64,000 nucleotides of DNA from Spirochaetia bacterium (lineage in GTDB: Bacteria; Spirochaetota; Spirochaetia; Sphaerochaetales; Sphaerochaetaceae). Shown in pieces: positions 26,475 through 36,298 of the stretch (within the stretch, counting starts at the first letter, position 1; each line of letters begins with the position of its first letter). The translations under genes were made by a program, and so were the position numbers. The DNA lies in assembly GCA_022482625.1 (NCBI GenBank), contig JAKVOU010000001.1:248001-312000 (forward strand), read 5' to 3'. The notes under the pieces are model-generated. The model was not told the origin of the DNA. It saw nothing but the letters and a program-made list of their open reading frames with translations, and searched no databases.

Positions 26475-27611
26475 ATGGATCGGGAAAATTATGATGACAT
26501 AGCTCCGTATACAGGTGAAAGGGCTGAGCAAGCCGTCCGGACACTTCGTGAGCATCCTCAGATACTAAGGAACTTTGCCACCATCCTTCTCGATCCCACG
26601 TTGCTGACCTATGAACAAGACGTCAATGGCTATACGCAGCAGATCATTGAAAAGTTAAAGGATACCCATTCCTATGATGATTTCCAGCGCTATATAACTT
26701 CGGGGTACTTCATTCCGTCTGTGTTGAAACGGAGTGTTACTGAATTTTCCCATAGTGGTGGTAAGGATTTGGATAAGAGTGAAAGTTATCTTTATTTTTC
26801 CAATCATAGGGATATCGTGCTCGATTGTGCCTTGTTGGACTATGCCCTCCTTGAAGATGGTCGCCAGTTATGTGAAATGGCTATAGGTGACAATCTTATC
26901 AAGAACAAGAACATAGAATTGCTTTTCAAGCTCAATGGTGCAATTACAGTAAAGAGATCATTGCCTTTGCGCGAAAAATACTTGGATTCGATCCATCTGA
27001 GCCAGTACTTTGTCAAGAAGATTACTGAAGACAGGAAATCAATCTGGGTAGCGCAGAAAAGCGGACGTTCAAAGGATGGGATTGACAAGACTGCACCGGG
27101 CATAATCAAGATGCTGTACCTGTCACAGAGACGGGCCGGTGTTTCTTTTTCTTCTCTTATACGTAATTGCAGGATCGTACCTGTTGCCGTAAGCTATGAG
27201 TATGATCCCTGTGATATCAACAAAGGAAGGGAAGAAGTCTGGAGAAATCTGAACAAAGGGGAATACAGCAAGAAAAAGTATGAGGATCTCATAAATCTGA
27301 TCCGTGGTCTGCGAAAATTCAAGGGTAGGGTACATATCAGTATCGGAAAGCCCTTGGTAGAAAAAGATTACAAGGACCAATATGAGGTAACGGCAGATAT
27401 TGACAGACAGATTCATCTCAATTACAAACTTTGGCCGACAAATTGTTTTGCTTATGATTTCCTTGAGAAGACCGATCGATTCAAGGATGTCTATGCTGAT
27501 TTTGACAAGGATGCATTCCTTGCCAGATATGAACATTTGAAGCCGGCAGTGAGAAATTCTGTACTCAATGCCTATGCAAACCCTGTTCGCTCATATCTCA
27601 GTGCGCTGTAA
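26475..27611 (+). CDS. 1-acylglycerol-3-phosphate acyltransferase-like (PlsC/PlsB superfamily)
   Basis: A 378-residue protein with the acyltransferase motif I NHRDIVLD (~residues 110-117, catalytic His and Asp), motif II-like NGAITVKRSLPLREKY, and motif III WVAQKSGRSKDG with the substrate-binding segment. It probably transfers acyl groups to a glycerophosphate or related lipid at the inner membrane. ATG 26475 is preceded by AGGAGG. It is longer than simple PlsC, with extra N- and C-terminal parts, and has no clear transmembrane helix. It overlaps the following lipoprotein gene. Confidence 0.8.
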   Translation: MDRENYDDIAPYTGERAEQAVRTLREHPQILRNFATILLDPTLLTYEQDVNGYTQQIIEKLKDTHSYDDFQRYITSGYFIPSVLKRSVTEFSHSGGKDLDKSESYLYFSNHRDIVLDCALLDYALLEDGRQLCEMAIGDNLIKNKNIELLFKLNGAITVKRSLPLREKYLDSIHLSQYFVKKITEDRKSIWVAQKSGRSKDGIDKTAPGIIKMLYLSQRRAGVSFSSLIRNCRIVPVAVSYEYDPCDINKGREEVWRNLNKGEYSKKKYEDLINLIRGLRKFKGRVHISIGKPLVEKDYKDQYEVTADIDRQIHLNYKLWPTNCFAYDFLEKTDRFKDVYADFDKDAFLARYEHLKPAVRNSVLNAYANPVRSYLSAL

Positions 27612-28455
27612 GTTGCTGGGAAAGGCAGTGGCCATTCTGGCCCTGCCTCTGTTCCTTTGTGCCTGTGCAGAACATCCTCTGTCTGTGGGACAGGTGACTT
27701 TTCAACAGGCGGTTGTCAGGGAATATCCTCTTACACTCGAAAGTAATAAAAAATTAACAAAAACTACCGTAGATTCTACTAATATTACTACAGAAATATC
27801 ATCAAAACAAACTGATACAATATCAGATAATAAAAAAATTACTGATGAATCTGTAAAAAATAATGATGATACTCAAAAAAACGATATCGATAATATAATA
27901 AATGATATTGTATTATACACAAACCAATATCGTTGTTTAAACCTGTATATTACTGTTGCAGACGAGAAGACAGAAATCAAACAGATGATACTTACAGGAG
28001 ACAATGGATTGTCGTGGACGTTTGTGCCTTTATCATTCAAAAGCAATGGAAGTGTACTGTTCGGACGGGATTTCCTTACCGCAGGGACTGAAAGTGATTT
28101 GGCAGGGACCTATTCCCTTGAAGTACTTGGTGGTGATGGTACGACTGACAAAAAGACATTTGAAATACCTACAGAGACTGCAGACAGCGAAAATACCGTC
28201 TCTATTGCTGATGGAAAACTTGTCTTTGTGCAGAAAGTTCTCAAGGATGCCCGATATAGCTATCAGATTGACTTGTGGACAAATGGACAGGCACATGATA
28301 CGCAGACAGTCCTTCCTTTCAGGGATATGAAACCTTCTGCTGCTGGCACAAGCCAATATGCAGCAATTGATATTCCTGCGGGAACCTACGACATGCTGAG
28401 TGTCACTACGGTAGATCCTGCATCATCCCTGCTGTACTGCTATCGTTTTACTTAG
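27568..28455 (+). CDS. Lipoprotein with an A+T-rich Lys/Asn/Thr linker
   Basis: A 295-residue predicted lipoprotein: hydrophobic AVAILALPLFLCAC with the cysteine at the lipobox. ATG 27568 overlaps the acyltransferase by 44 bases; GTG 27601 is a possible shorter start and would give a more usual signal peptide. Residues ~58-115 are a Lys/Asn/Asp/Thr/Ser-rich linker (e.g. SKQTDTISDNKKITDES) encoded by strikingly A+T-rich DNA. The C-terminal ~180 residues look like one or two beta-sandwich units with no recognised family. It ends by overlapping the convergent mutL stop by four bases. Confidence 0.7.
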   Translation: MPMQTLFAHISVRCKLLGKAVAILALPLFLCACAEHPLSVGQVTFQQAVVREYPLTLESNKKLTKTTVDSTNITTEISSKQTDTISDNKKITDESVKNNDDTQKNDIDNIINDIVLYTNQYRCLNLYITVADEKTEIKQMILTGDNGLSWTFVPLSFKSNGSVLFGRDFLTAGTESDLAGTYSLEVLGGDGTTDKKTFEIPTETADSENTVSIADGKLVFVQKVLKDARYSYQIDLWTNGQAHDTQTVLPFRDMKPSAAGTSQYAAIDIPAGTYDMLSVTTVDPASSLLYCYRFT

Positions 28456-30305
28456 GTCCTTCCGACCATCTTTGCAAGTTCATCTTTCTGCAACCGTATC
28501 AGGAATGTCCTTCCATGAGGACAGCAGGGTTCTTCAAGTCTGAATACTTGTTCAACCAATTCCTTTGCACTTGTCTCTGTGATCGTTTCACCTTGCTTGA
28601 TTGCACTCTTGCAGGCAATGATGGCAAACAGGCCTTTTTCGATTGCTTCCATGCTACCTGTGTTGTTCTTGATGAATTCGACTACCTGCGATTCTACCGG
28701 CCTGTACATGGTAGGAACAGCTTTCAGTTCCCATTGCTGAGGTTCCTTCCTAGCCAGTTCAATACCTAACGAAGCATAGAGATCACTATTGGTTTCCAAA
28801 TAGGTATCGACATCAGGTTCGACATCAAACCCATAGGGGACAAGCAACCGCTGGGATCCCCTGTGATTGCGAATTTGGTCAAACAGGATCCTTTCATGTG
28901 CAGCATGCTGATCGATCAGATAGAGTTCATTACCTTTTTCGACTATAAGGAACAAGTTGAAAGCCTGTCCGATATATCGTAAGGATGCTGTATCATTTTC
29001 CTGCCATTTTTCTTCCGGATTTGGACTTGATTGAGTTGTCTGGCCTGTTGCCATGCCTTGGTTCTTCAGGTCCGGATGCGTTCCAGCCTGTTCGGGAACC
29101 GCTGGCTTTGCAAGAATCTGTTTTGCTTTGTCAAACCAGTCAGGATTTTTTGGCTTTTCTTCAGAAACAGCTGAAGTATGGTATCCTGGAGCATGTTCTT
29201 TTGCCGTACCATGCATGGCTGTCCATTCATGCCATGTCTTCCTTGCAGTTTCCTTGGTATCGCCTTCAAATCCAAAATCTCCCTGTAAATTCTGTTTTCC
29301 TTCTTCTATGGCAGGAATCGGGCGAATCATCTGCGTTTTTATCATCTGTGTGATGCTGTGATGTACCTCTGCCTGTATGCGTATCTTTACCTCCCGTTTT
29401 GTGGGATGTATGTTGAAATCTACAAGTTCCGGGTCGATGGTAATGAAAAGATAGCAATAGGGGAAACTACCGCCGGGCAACAGTTCGCCGTAACCGTAAG
29501 TCACTGCCTGTATCAGCGGATAGCTGTTGATCGGCCGGTTGTTCACGAATATCTTGATTTGGCTTCTGTCCGTACGTCTGACCAATGGAGAAGCAGCAAT
29601 TGCCTTGAGGCTGTAACGGGGAAATGCAGCTTCCATCTCAAGGACTTCTTCTTTCTTGAAACGGTAGTCACCCGCCAAGGCATCGCAGACTCTCTGCTTT
29701 TGGTCAGCTGCTTCAAGCGTAAGCAGAAGCCGATCTTCGTTGTAGTATCTGAATGTAATCCCAGGAAAAGCCATGGCTTTCTCAACCATGACGCTCCTGC
29801 ATAGGGAAGCTTCACTGCTTGGCCGTTTGAGGAATTGGCGTCTGGCAGGAATCTGACCGAACAGATCCTCGACGGTTATTCTGGTCCCATGGTCAGGGCC
29901 TCCCTTTGTTACCGGCATGACGGCCCCGTTGTCGACAATGAACGTATTGGCACCTTCTCCCTGGTAGTTGCTGCTGATCGTTATCTTGCTGACGGCAGCA
30001 ATTGAATATAGTGCTTCACCCCTGAATCCCATGCTGTGTATGTGATATAAGTCATCCAAGTCAGTTATCTTGCTTGTACTATGGCTCTTGCAACATAAAG
30101 GCAGGTCTTCTCCTGCTATCCCACATCCGTCATCTATGACCGTTATTTCCTGAAGGCCACCTTCCTTGATGACCAGACTGATATTTCCTGCACCTGCATC
30201 AATCGCATTGTCGAGCAATTCCCGAGTCACTGATGCAGGTCTTTCAATGACTTCTCCTGCTGCAATTCTCTGTGCAACCAGTGGATTCAGTTGATGGATT
30301 TTCAT
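28452..30305 (-). CDS. mutL: DNA mismatch repair protein MutL
   Basis: A 617-residue protein. Start 30305 matches the family N-terminus (MKIHQLNPLVAQRIAAGEVI), with AGGGAG upstream. The GHL ATPase domain shows the E-x-x-x-N motif in RELLDNAIDAGA, DDGCGI, and the loop TSKITDLDDLYHIHSMGFRGEAL. A Gln/Pro-rich linker (~residues 330-430) precedes the dimerisation domain, which holds the endonuclease signature DQHAAHERILFD, ACKSAIKQGE and the C-terminal CPHGR motif. This MutL therefore probably nicks DNA itself, as in bacteria lacking MutH. It is convergent with the lipoprotein gene and divergent from metH. Confidence 0.95.
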   Translation of the reverse strand: MKIHQLNPLVAQRIAAGEVIERPASVTRELLDNAIDAGAGNISLVIKEGGLQEITVIDDGCGIAGEDLPLCCKSHSTSKITDLDDLYHIHSMGFRGEALYSIAAVSKITISSNYQGEGANTFIVDNGAVMPVTKGGPDHGTRITVEDLFGQIPARRQFLKRPSSEASLCRSVMVEKAMAFPGITFRYYNEDRLLLTLEAADQKQRVCDALAGDYRFKKEEVLEMEAAFPRYSLKAIAASPLVRRTDRSQIKIFVNNRPINSYPLIQAVTYGYGELLPGGSFPYCYLFITIDPELVDFNIHPTKREVKIRIQAEVHHSITQMIKTQMIRPIPAIEEGKQNLQGDFGFEGDTKETARKTWHEWTAMHGTAKEHAPGYHTSAVSEEKPKNPDWFDKAKQILAKPAVPEQAGTHPDLKNQGMATGQTTQSSPNPEEKWQENDTASLRYIGQAFNLFLIVEKGNELYLIDQHAAHERILFDQIRNHRGSQRLLVPYGFDVEPDVDTYLETNSDLYASLGIELARKEPQQWELKAVPTMYRPVESQVVEFIKNNTGSMEAIEKGLFAIIACKSAIKQGETITETSAKELVEQVFRLEEPCCPHGRTFLIRLQKDELAKMVGRT

Positions 30306-30388
30306 ACTCCCTACTATACCATGATTGCATAAAGATATGCAAAGGCCTGTTCCCTTTGCTGGGGTTTTTCTATATCCTGTAAAATGTG

Positions 30389-33300
30389 ATGACAAGGACA
30401 GAATATCTCTATAAGCTGGCTTCTAAACGTGTATTGCTTCTTGACGGTGCATTTGGAACGCAATTGCAGAAACAGCATCTGGATGATGAGGCTTATGCCA
30501 CTGATTGTATCGATGGTAAGGATCGTGTTGTCTATGGCCTGGGAGAGGTCCTCAATCTGACTCGGCCCGATATCATCTACGGCATACATGAATCATATCT
30601 TGACTGCGGCTGTGATATCATCACGACGAACACTTTCAATTGCAATGCACTTGTCTTGGCTGAATATGATTTGGAGGCTTATGTAGGGACCATTGCCCAG
30701 GCCGCCTGTGAAATTGCCCGCTCGGCAGCCCGGGAAGCTGAACATGAAAACGGACGGTATGTCTTCATTGCAGGAAGCATGGGACCGACTGGGAAAATGC
30801 TTTCTTTTTCTACTGACGCGGAAGATGTGACCAAGCGGGTCCCTTCCTATGATGACTTTGTCAAAGCCTATGAAGAAGAAGCTGTTGCCTTGCTTATAGG
30901 CGGATGTGATATCCTCTTGCTTGAAACAGCTTTTGATACCTTGGTCTGCAAGGCCGCTTTGGAAGGGATTCATCATGCATTTCTGACTACGGACATTGAA
31001 CGGCCCATTATGGTCAGCCTGACCCTCAGTGATGAAAGCGGAAGAAGCCTCAGCGGACAGGGGCTGGCAGCATTCCATATCTCGTTGCAGGAAGAAAAAC
31101 TGTTTTCCTTGGGACTCAATTGTTCCCTTGGCGCTGCAGAACTGGCTCCTTTCATCCAACAGCTTGACCAATTCAATGTTTTCTATACTTCCTTGCATCC
31201 AAATGCAGGACTCCCCGATGAAAACGGCAATTATGCCGAAAGTCCTCAGCACATGGTTGAACAACTCCTTCCCCTGCTCAAAGAGGGCAAGGTCAATGTA
31301 ATCGGAGGTTGCTGTGGTACCGGGCCAGCTCATATACAGGCTTTGCATGCCGTACTTGGGCAGGCTGTTCCACGGAAACGACGTCAAAGACCTGCAAGGC
31401 TGACGTTGTGCGGATTGGACAGTTTTACGCTTCCCGATAGAATTGCCGTGGTGGGGGAACGGAACAATGTCGCAGGCTCCAAGAAATTCCGTGATATTGT
31501 CTTGGAGAGAAGATGGGAAGATGGGTTGTCCATTGCCAGGGCTCAGGTAGACAAAGGTGCAGATATACTTGATATCTGTATGGATGGACCGATGATCGAC
31601 GGTGTAGCCTCGATGCGGATATTCCTTCGGTACCTTGTTTCTGACCCGAAAGTAAGCAGGGTTCCCTTTATGATTGATTCTTCCGATTTTGAAATTGTCT
31701 TGACAGCATTCAAGGAACTGCAGGGCAAATGTATTGTCAATTCAATAAGTCTGAAGGAAGGTGAGACAACTTTCCTGGAAAAAGCTGAAAAGATACATAG
31801 GGCCCAGGCTGCAATGGTGGTCATGCTCTTTGATGAAAAAGGACAGGCCGATACTTATGAACGGAAGTGCGAAGTTGCCCGCAGATCCTATGACTTGCTT
31901 GTTGCTGCCGGCATTCCTTCCGCTGATATCATCTTCGATCCGAACGTGCTTGCTGTTGCAACTGGAATTGAAGAACATGACCGTTGCGCCAAGGATTTTG
32001 TAGATGCCTTGCGTTTCATCAAGGAAAACTGCCCAGGTACAAGTTGCATCGGCGGTGTGAGCAACCTGTCATTTTCCTTCCGAGGCAACAATGCTATAAG
32101 GAAGGCCATGCATACCGTTTTTCTGGACCGTGCGTTCAAAGATGGTCTTGACCTTGCTATAATTGACCCGGGACTTGACCTCGATGTTGAGAAAGTGCCG
32201 ACGCAGATTCGGTCCATAATCACTGAAGCCTTATTTGATCCTTCTCCCGAACATCGTGAAAAACTCATAACACTGGCCCTTGAACTGGGAAACAACAAGC
32301 AACGGCGTTCCGTAAGGACTGCAGAACCGGAATGGAGAAACAAGGATGTAGCTTCACGTCTGAAACATGCCTTGTTGGAAGGTTTGGACACTTTCTTGGA
32401 GACGGATGTGAAGGAACTGCTTGCACAGGTAGAAAAAGAAGGTAAATCACCTGTTTCCATCATCGAAGGTCCCCTGATGGAAGGTATGGGAGCAGTCGGA
32501 GATCTTTTTTCCCAAGGAAAACTGTTTTTGCCTCAGATCGTAAAGAGTGCCAGGACGATGAAGAAGGTCGTTGCCTACCTGCAGCCATCCATTGAATCAT
32601 CCTTGGAACAGACCGGAGTGTCTGCTTCTACAGGCACTATTGTGTTTGCGACTGTAAAAGGTGATGTACACGATATCGGCAAAAACATCTGTACCCTTGT
32701 GCTTGGGTGCAATGGCTTCAGGATCATTGACCTTGGAGTAATGGTGGAAGCAGAAAAAATCGTAGAGACTGCAATAAGCCAGAAGGCCGATATCATCTGT
32801 CTGTCAGGGCTGATCACTCCTTCATTGAAAGAAATGGAGCATACGTTGGATATCTGTCGTGAACATGGATTGGAAGTCCCTGTAATTGTCGGCGGAGCAA
32901 CGACCAGCGAGGCTCATACGGCTCTTCGCCTTCGTCGCCATTATCCATATGTCCTGCAGGAGAGTGATGCTTCCAGTCTGGCCCGTCTGGCATCGCAGCT
33001 GATGAGCGACCGCAAGGGAACGTTCACTACCTACGATGAGCGTTATCGCCTTTTGGTTGAAATGGCCTCAAAGAAGGACGAAAGTAATTCATCTGCTTCG
33101 GTCGGATATGCTTCATGTTTTGACAGACGTTTCATAAAGAAACAGCCTTCTGCTATACCGGCTTCACTTGGGGTGGTTACCTTGGAGGACATCACGTATG
33201 CACGGCTTGAACCTTACATCCGGTGGAATACCTTGGTCCATGACCTGCGTGTCAAACCAGGTACACCGCAGGCGGCCCAGCTCAAGGAAGACATAAAAGC

Positions 33301-33934
33301 ACTGCGTGATGATGCTGCAATAGCAGATTTGCTTGACCACTGTACAAAAGCCTGCATGGGAATGTTCCGAGCTTCCGGTGACGGTATCTGTATAAAAGTA
33401 GGGAGTGAACAATTTTGTTTTCCACGGCAGGAAAATGCAGAGGGACAGACGCTTTGCCTGGCTGATTATTGCTGTGAAAAAGATTACATTGGCCTGTTTG
33501 CCTTGACTGCCGGACTTGGTGTTGCAGAGACCAAAAGCAAGCTTGATGAGGAAGATCCCTATAAAGGCCTGCTTCTCCAATTCCTGACGATCAGAATGGC
33601 AGAAGCCTGTTCCATGCTGCTGGAAGATGAATTTGCAAAGGTCTGGGGCAGACCGTTGATCAAACCGGCGCCAGGGTATCCCATCTGTGCTGACCATAGC
33701 GCGAAAGAGGGAATCTTCCGTTTGCTCCAAGCCGAGGAAAGGATCGGGATCCGATTGACGGAAAACTATATGATGGAACCCTTGCAAAGTATCTGTGCTT
33801 TTGTTTTCCAAGGTCCTGATGCTGCATATTTCAAAATGGGAAAGATCAGCCATGAACAGGCAGAAGTGCTATGTACCCGCAAACATTGCTCACTTGATGA
33901 CCTGCAGGCCTGCGGTCTGCAGGTCATGCAATAA
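30389..33934 (+). CDS. metH: Cobalamin-dependent methionine synthase
   Basis: A full-length 1181-residue four-module enzyme that moves the methyl group of 5-methyltetrahydrofolate to homocysteine through B12. The homocysteine domain (residues ~1-325) keeps its zinc ligands (LGLNCSLGA and IGGCCGTGPAHI). The pterin domain starts around FTLPDRIAVVGERNNVAGSK. The B12 domain has the cobalt-binding DVHDIGKNI (~residues 755-763) and VGGATTSEAHT. The S-adenosylmethionine reactivation domain ends with RMAEA and IKPAPGYPICADH. ATG 30389 is taken over the overlapping GTG 30386; neither has a strong ribosome site. No cobalamin riboswitch is visible in the short upstream region. metF follows after 21 bases. 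Confidence 0.96.
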   Translation: MTRTEYLYKLASKRVLLLDGAFGTQLQKQHLDDEAYATDCIDGKDRVVYGLGEVLNLTRPDIIYGIHESYLDCGCDIITTNTFNCNALVLAEYDLEAYVGTIAQAACEIARSAAREAEHENGRYVFIAGSMGPTGKMLSFSTDAEDVTKRVPSYDDFVKAYEEEAVALLIGGCDILLLETAFDTLVCKAALEGIHHAFLTTDIERPIMVSLTLSDESGRSLSGQGLAAFHISLQEEKLFSLGLNCSLGAAELAPFIQQLDQFNVFYTSLHPNAGLPDENGNYAESPQHMVEQLLPLLKEGKVNVIGGCCGTGPAHIQALHAVLGQAVPRKRRQRPARLTLCGLDSFTLPDRIAVVGERNNVAGSKKFRDIVLERRWEDGLSIARAQVDKGADILDICMDGPMIDGVASMRIFLRYLVSDPKVSRVPFMIDSSDFEIVLTAFKELQGKCIVNSISLKEGETTFLEKAEKIHRAQAAMVVMLFDEKGQADTYERKCEVARRSYDLLVAAGIPSADIIFDPNVLAVATGIEEHDRCAKDFVDALRFIKENCPGTSCIGGVSNLSFSFRGNNAIRKAMHTVFLDRAFKDGLDLAIIDPGLDLDVEKVPTQIRSIITEALFDPSPEHREKLITLALELGNNKQRRSVRTAEPEWRNKDVASRLKHALLEGLDTFLETDVKELLAQVEKEGKSPVSIIEGPLMEGMGAVGDLFSQGKLFLPQIVKSARTMKKVVAYLQPSIESSLEQTGVSASTGTIVFATVKGDVHDIGKNICTLVLGCNGFRIIDLGVMVEAEKIVETAISQKADIICLSGLITPSLKEMEHTLDICREHGLEVPVIVGGATTSEAHTALRLRRHYPYVLQESDASSLARLASQLMSDRKGTFTTYDERYRLLVEMASKKDESNSSASVGYASCFDRRFIKKQPSAIPASLGVVTLEDITYARLEPYIRWNTLVHDLRVKPGTPQAAQLKEDIKALRDDAAIADLLDHCTKACMGMFRASGDGICIKVGSEQFCFPRQENAEGQTLCLADYCCEKDYIGLFALTAGLGVAETKSKLDEEDPYKGLLLQFLTIRMAEACSMLLEDEFAKVWGRPLIKPAPGYPICADHSAKEGIFRLLQAEERIGIRLTENYMMEPLQSICAFVFQGPDAAYFKMGKISHEQAEVLCTRKHCSLDDLQACGLQVMQ

Positions 33935-33955
33935 AGGAAGAGAGGAGAAATTGTA

Positions 33956-34909
33956 ATGAAAGTCAGCCAGATCCTGAGCGAAGCGAAGCATACCTTGTTT
34001 ACGTTTGAGATCCTACCTCCGTTGAAAGGGCATACGTTGGATGGCATTACTTCGACCGTTGACAAACTCAGGCAGTTCAATCCTGCATATTTCAATATTA
34101 CCAACCATCAGATTGAAACGGTCTATGAGGAAAAGGAAGACGGCACCATCATCAGGAAGACTGTCAGGAAACGGCCGGGAACGATTGCCTTGTCTGCGGC
34201 TCTCCAATACCGATACTCCATTCCTGTTGTTCCCCATATCATCTGTGGTGGCATGAGTGCCGATGAAATTGAAAACGTACTTATTGAACTGAATTTTTTG
34301 GGCATCGAAAATGTCTTTGCACTCAGAGGTGATCCCCCGAAAGGAGAACGTCGCTTTGTACCTTGCCATGGAGGCTGGGAACATACTGACCAGCTTGTCA
34401 GACAGATACAGGCCATGAATGAAGGCAGATATCTTGATGATGAACTGAAGGATCCTGTAAAGAGCAATTTCTGTATCGGAGTTGCCGGCTATCCTGAAAA
34501 GCATTTTGAAGCAGCAAACAAGGCTATTGATATCAGGAACCTGAAGCGGAAACAGGATGCCGGGGCAGATTATATCGTGACTCAGCTTTTTTATGACAAT
34601 GAAGCTTATTTTTCATTTGTCAGGGAATGCCGCGAAGAGGGGATTACGGTTCCGATAATTCCAGGGATCAAACCATTCAGCAAAAAAAGGGACCTGACGA
34701 TGTTACCCCAGACCTTTTCGATAGATATTCCCTCTGAATTGTATGATGCCGTGGACAAGGCAGGAAAACCTGAAGAAATCAGACAAATCGGTATTGATTG
34801 GTCCATTAGTCAAGTACGGCAACTGATTGCTGCAAAAGTACCTGCTGTCCATTTCTATACCATGGGGTCTGTGGACAGTGTTGCAAAAGTGGTAAGAGAA
34901 AGCTTTTAG
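33956..34909 (+). CDS. metF: 5,10-methylenetetrahydrofolate reductase
   Basis: A 317-residue FAD-containing TIM-barrel enzyme that makes 5-methyltetrahydrofolate, the methyl donor of MetH. The catalytic Glu lies in LFTFEILPPLKG (~residue 19). HIICGGMSADEIE, NVFALRGDPPKGE and GVAGYPEKH are family blocks, and the FAD/folate segment DAGADYIVTQLFYDNEAYF is clear. GAGGAG precedes the start. Directly downstream of metH, so the operon completes the methyl branch to methionine. It is single-domain, as in other bacteria. Confidence 0.95.
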   Translation: MKVSQILSEAKHTLFTFEILPPLKGHTLDGITSTVDKLRQFNPAYFNITNHQIETVYEEKEDGTIIRKTVRKRPGTIALSAALQYRYSIPVVPHIICGGMSADEIENVLIELNFLGIENVFALRGDPPKGERRFVPCHGGWEHTDQLVRQIQAMNEGRYLDDELKDPVKSNFCIGVAGYPEKHFEAANKAIDIRNLKRKQDAGADYIVTQLFYDNEAYFSFVRECREEGITVPIIPGIKPFSKKRDLTMLPQTFSIDIPSELYDAVDKAGKPEEIRQIGIDWSISQVRQLIAAKVPAVHFYTMGSVDSVAKVVRESF

Positions 34910-34933
34910 TCATTCTCTGAGATGTACACTGAG

Positions 34934-34976
34934 AAAAAAAGGGCTCCTGGAGGTACCGTACCTCTAGGAGTCCTTG
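34934..34976 (-). terminator. Terminator between metF and the large outer-membrane operon
   Basis: A 15-bp stem (34941-34955 with 34959-34973, two G-T pairs) with a 3-base loop. On the minus strand it is followed by seven T, so it mainly ends the operon that finishes at 34994; it may also stop metF transcripts. Confidence 0.85.
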
Positions 34977-34993
34977 ATACTTCAGATAGCAAA

Positions 34994-36298
34994 TCAGATA
35001 CTGAAGTCAAAACGGTAGTTGCCGATCAGGCTGAACTTGTAATTTTCAGATGAACTGTCTTTATAAGCTTCTGCTTTTCCTTCAAGTCCTAGGTTACCGA
35101 CAGTACCTTTGATGTACAAGCTTGTTTCAGTTTCTGTATTTATGAAATAGTCCTTGATTCCATCGTAGGATGGGGTGAATCCAGCAATTTTATCTACAAC
35201 CCCTTCCTGTACAAAGCTACCACCGAAGACGATGTCCTTATATTTGAAACCAAGATCAACAGAAAGCAAGTCTGCTTTATTGGAAACAGACCAACTATCT
35301 GTAGTAAGCGGTACATAGTAACAGGTCTTGAATATGACATTTCTTGTATCGCTGGAGAACTTGACTTCCGGTATCAAAGTGCCTGAATCAGGCGCAGTAA
35401 ACATATCGGATGCATCAACTTCCTTATGGAACATGTTGGTATAGATGGCATTTTGTACATCATAGACGTCATAGCTTGCTCCAAGGCTCAACTGGGTATT
35501 TTCGTAAAATGTCATGCTGAGTCTACCACCGACTACATAGTTCCTGAAGGGATTATTTTCTTCTGCATCAAAGAAATCACTATATACTACCTCAGGATAG
35601 ACCGGCAGATACCCTGTTGCATCGCCTTCGAGGGCAATCTTCAAGGCTCTGTTGTCTATGAAGGTCATATCCAGTCCGACCATAGGATAAAGTTCAGTCT
35701 TTGTCGTAGCTTCAGGACCAGTGACTCTTACGGATGTACCGAAGTCAAGTCGTAGAAGATCAAGGCCTGAATATCTATAGGAACCATAGATGCCACCTAC
35801 CTGAGACTTAGAAGTTGCCGATCGGTAACCAGCCAATGAAAGGTCATCAGCCATTGCAACCAATGATATGGTCGGCGTCGAATATCTTGCTATGGCGTGC
35901 AGCATCGTGTCATCGTTTCCCTGCTGGTCATAAAAGATTGATGAGTCGATTGCAGGGGCATAATGACCACGGGAGATGTCGACATCGAAAATATCGCCAC
36001 GTGTCTGGTAAGTCAAATGGTCAACCAAGGAAGTTGTATAGGCTACATAATCAGAAACGGTTGAAAGTGTATCAGGCTGTACATTGAATGCTGCGGTCGG
36101 GTTTCCTAGGTCATCATAAGAAACTTGAAGCCTGAACCCGAGGGAAAATCCTTTGTAGCTGATATAAGGTTTCAACGTTGCCGTAGCAGGGAATTTCGAA
36201 TTTGACATCTGGCTATCTGTTCCTGTAGCTTTTGCCGTTGCATGGATGTCAAACCCAAGATGAATACTATCATCCTCTTTCTCATTGGTGACGATCAT
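34994..36298 (-). CDS. Outer-membrane beta-barrel domain, probable C-terminus of the upstream protein
   Basis: 434 residues of alternating hydrophobic/polar strands rich in Tyr, Phe and Gly, for example ALKIALEGDATGYLPVYPE and LSMTFYENTQLSLGASYDV. It ends GNYRFDFSI, close to the aromatic end that outer-membrane barrels present to the BAM machinery. It has no signal peptide of its own and begins MIVTNEKEDDSIHLG, overlapping the upstream frame by 17 bases. Removing one base near 36297 fuses it in frame behind EAPATG of the large protein. The simplest reading is one very long secreted protein with a C-terminal barrel, split here by an inserted base. A separate, translationally coupled gene is the alternative. 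Confidence 0.72.
   Translation of the reverse strand: MIVTNEKEDDSIHLGFDIHATAKATGTDSQMSNSKFPATATLKPYISYKGFSLGFRLQVSYDDLGNPTAAFNVQPDTLSTVSDYVAYTTSLVDHLTYQTRGDIFDVDISRGHYAPAIDSSIFYDQQGNDDTMLHAIARYSTPTISLVAMADDLSLAGYRSATSKSQVGGIYGSYRYSGLDLLRLDFGTSVRVTGPEATTKTELYPMVGLDMTFIDNRALKIALEGDATGYLPVYPEVVYSDFFDAEENNPFRNYVVGGRLSMTFYENTQLSLGASYDVYDVQNAIYTNMFHKEVDASDMFTAPDSGTLIPEVKFSSDTRNVIFKTCYYVPLTTDSWSVSNKADLLSVDLGFKYKDIVFGGSFVQEGVVDKIAGFTPSYDGIKDYFINTETETSLYIKGTVGNLGLEGKAEAYKDSSSENYKFSLIGNYRFDFSI

Noticed and set aside
28452-30305. Additional coding frames antisense to mutL
   Set aside because: Plus-strand frames here lack ribosome sites, while the mutL frame carries all GHL and endonuclease motifs.
30306-30388. 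Cobalamin riboswitch upstream of metH
   Set aside because: Only about 80 bases separate metH from mutL, too short for the element, and no B12-box-like sequence was seen.
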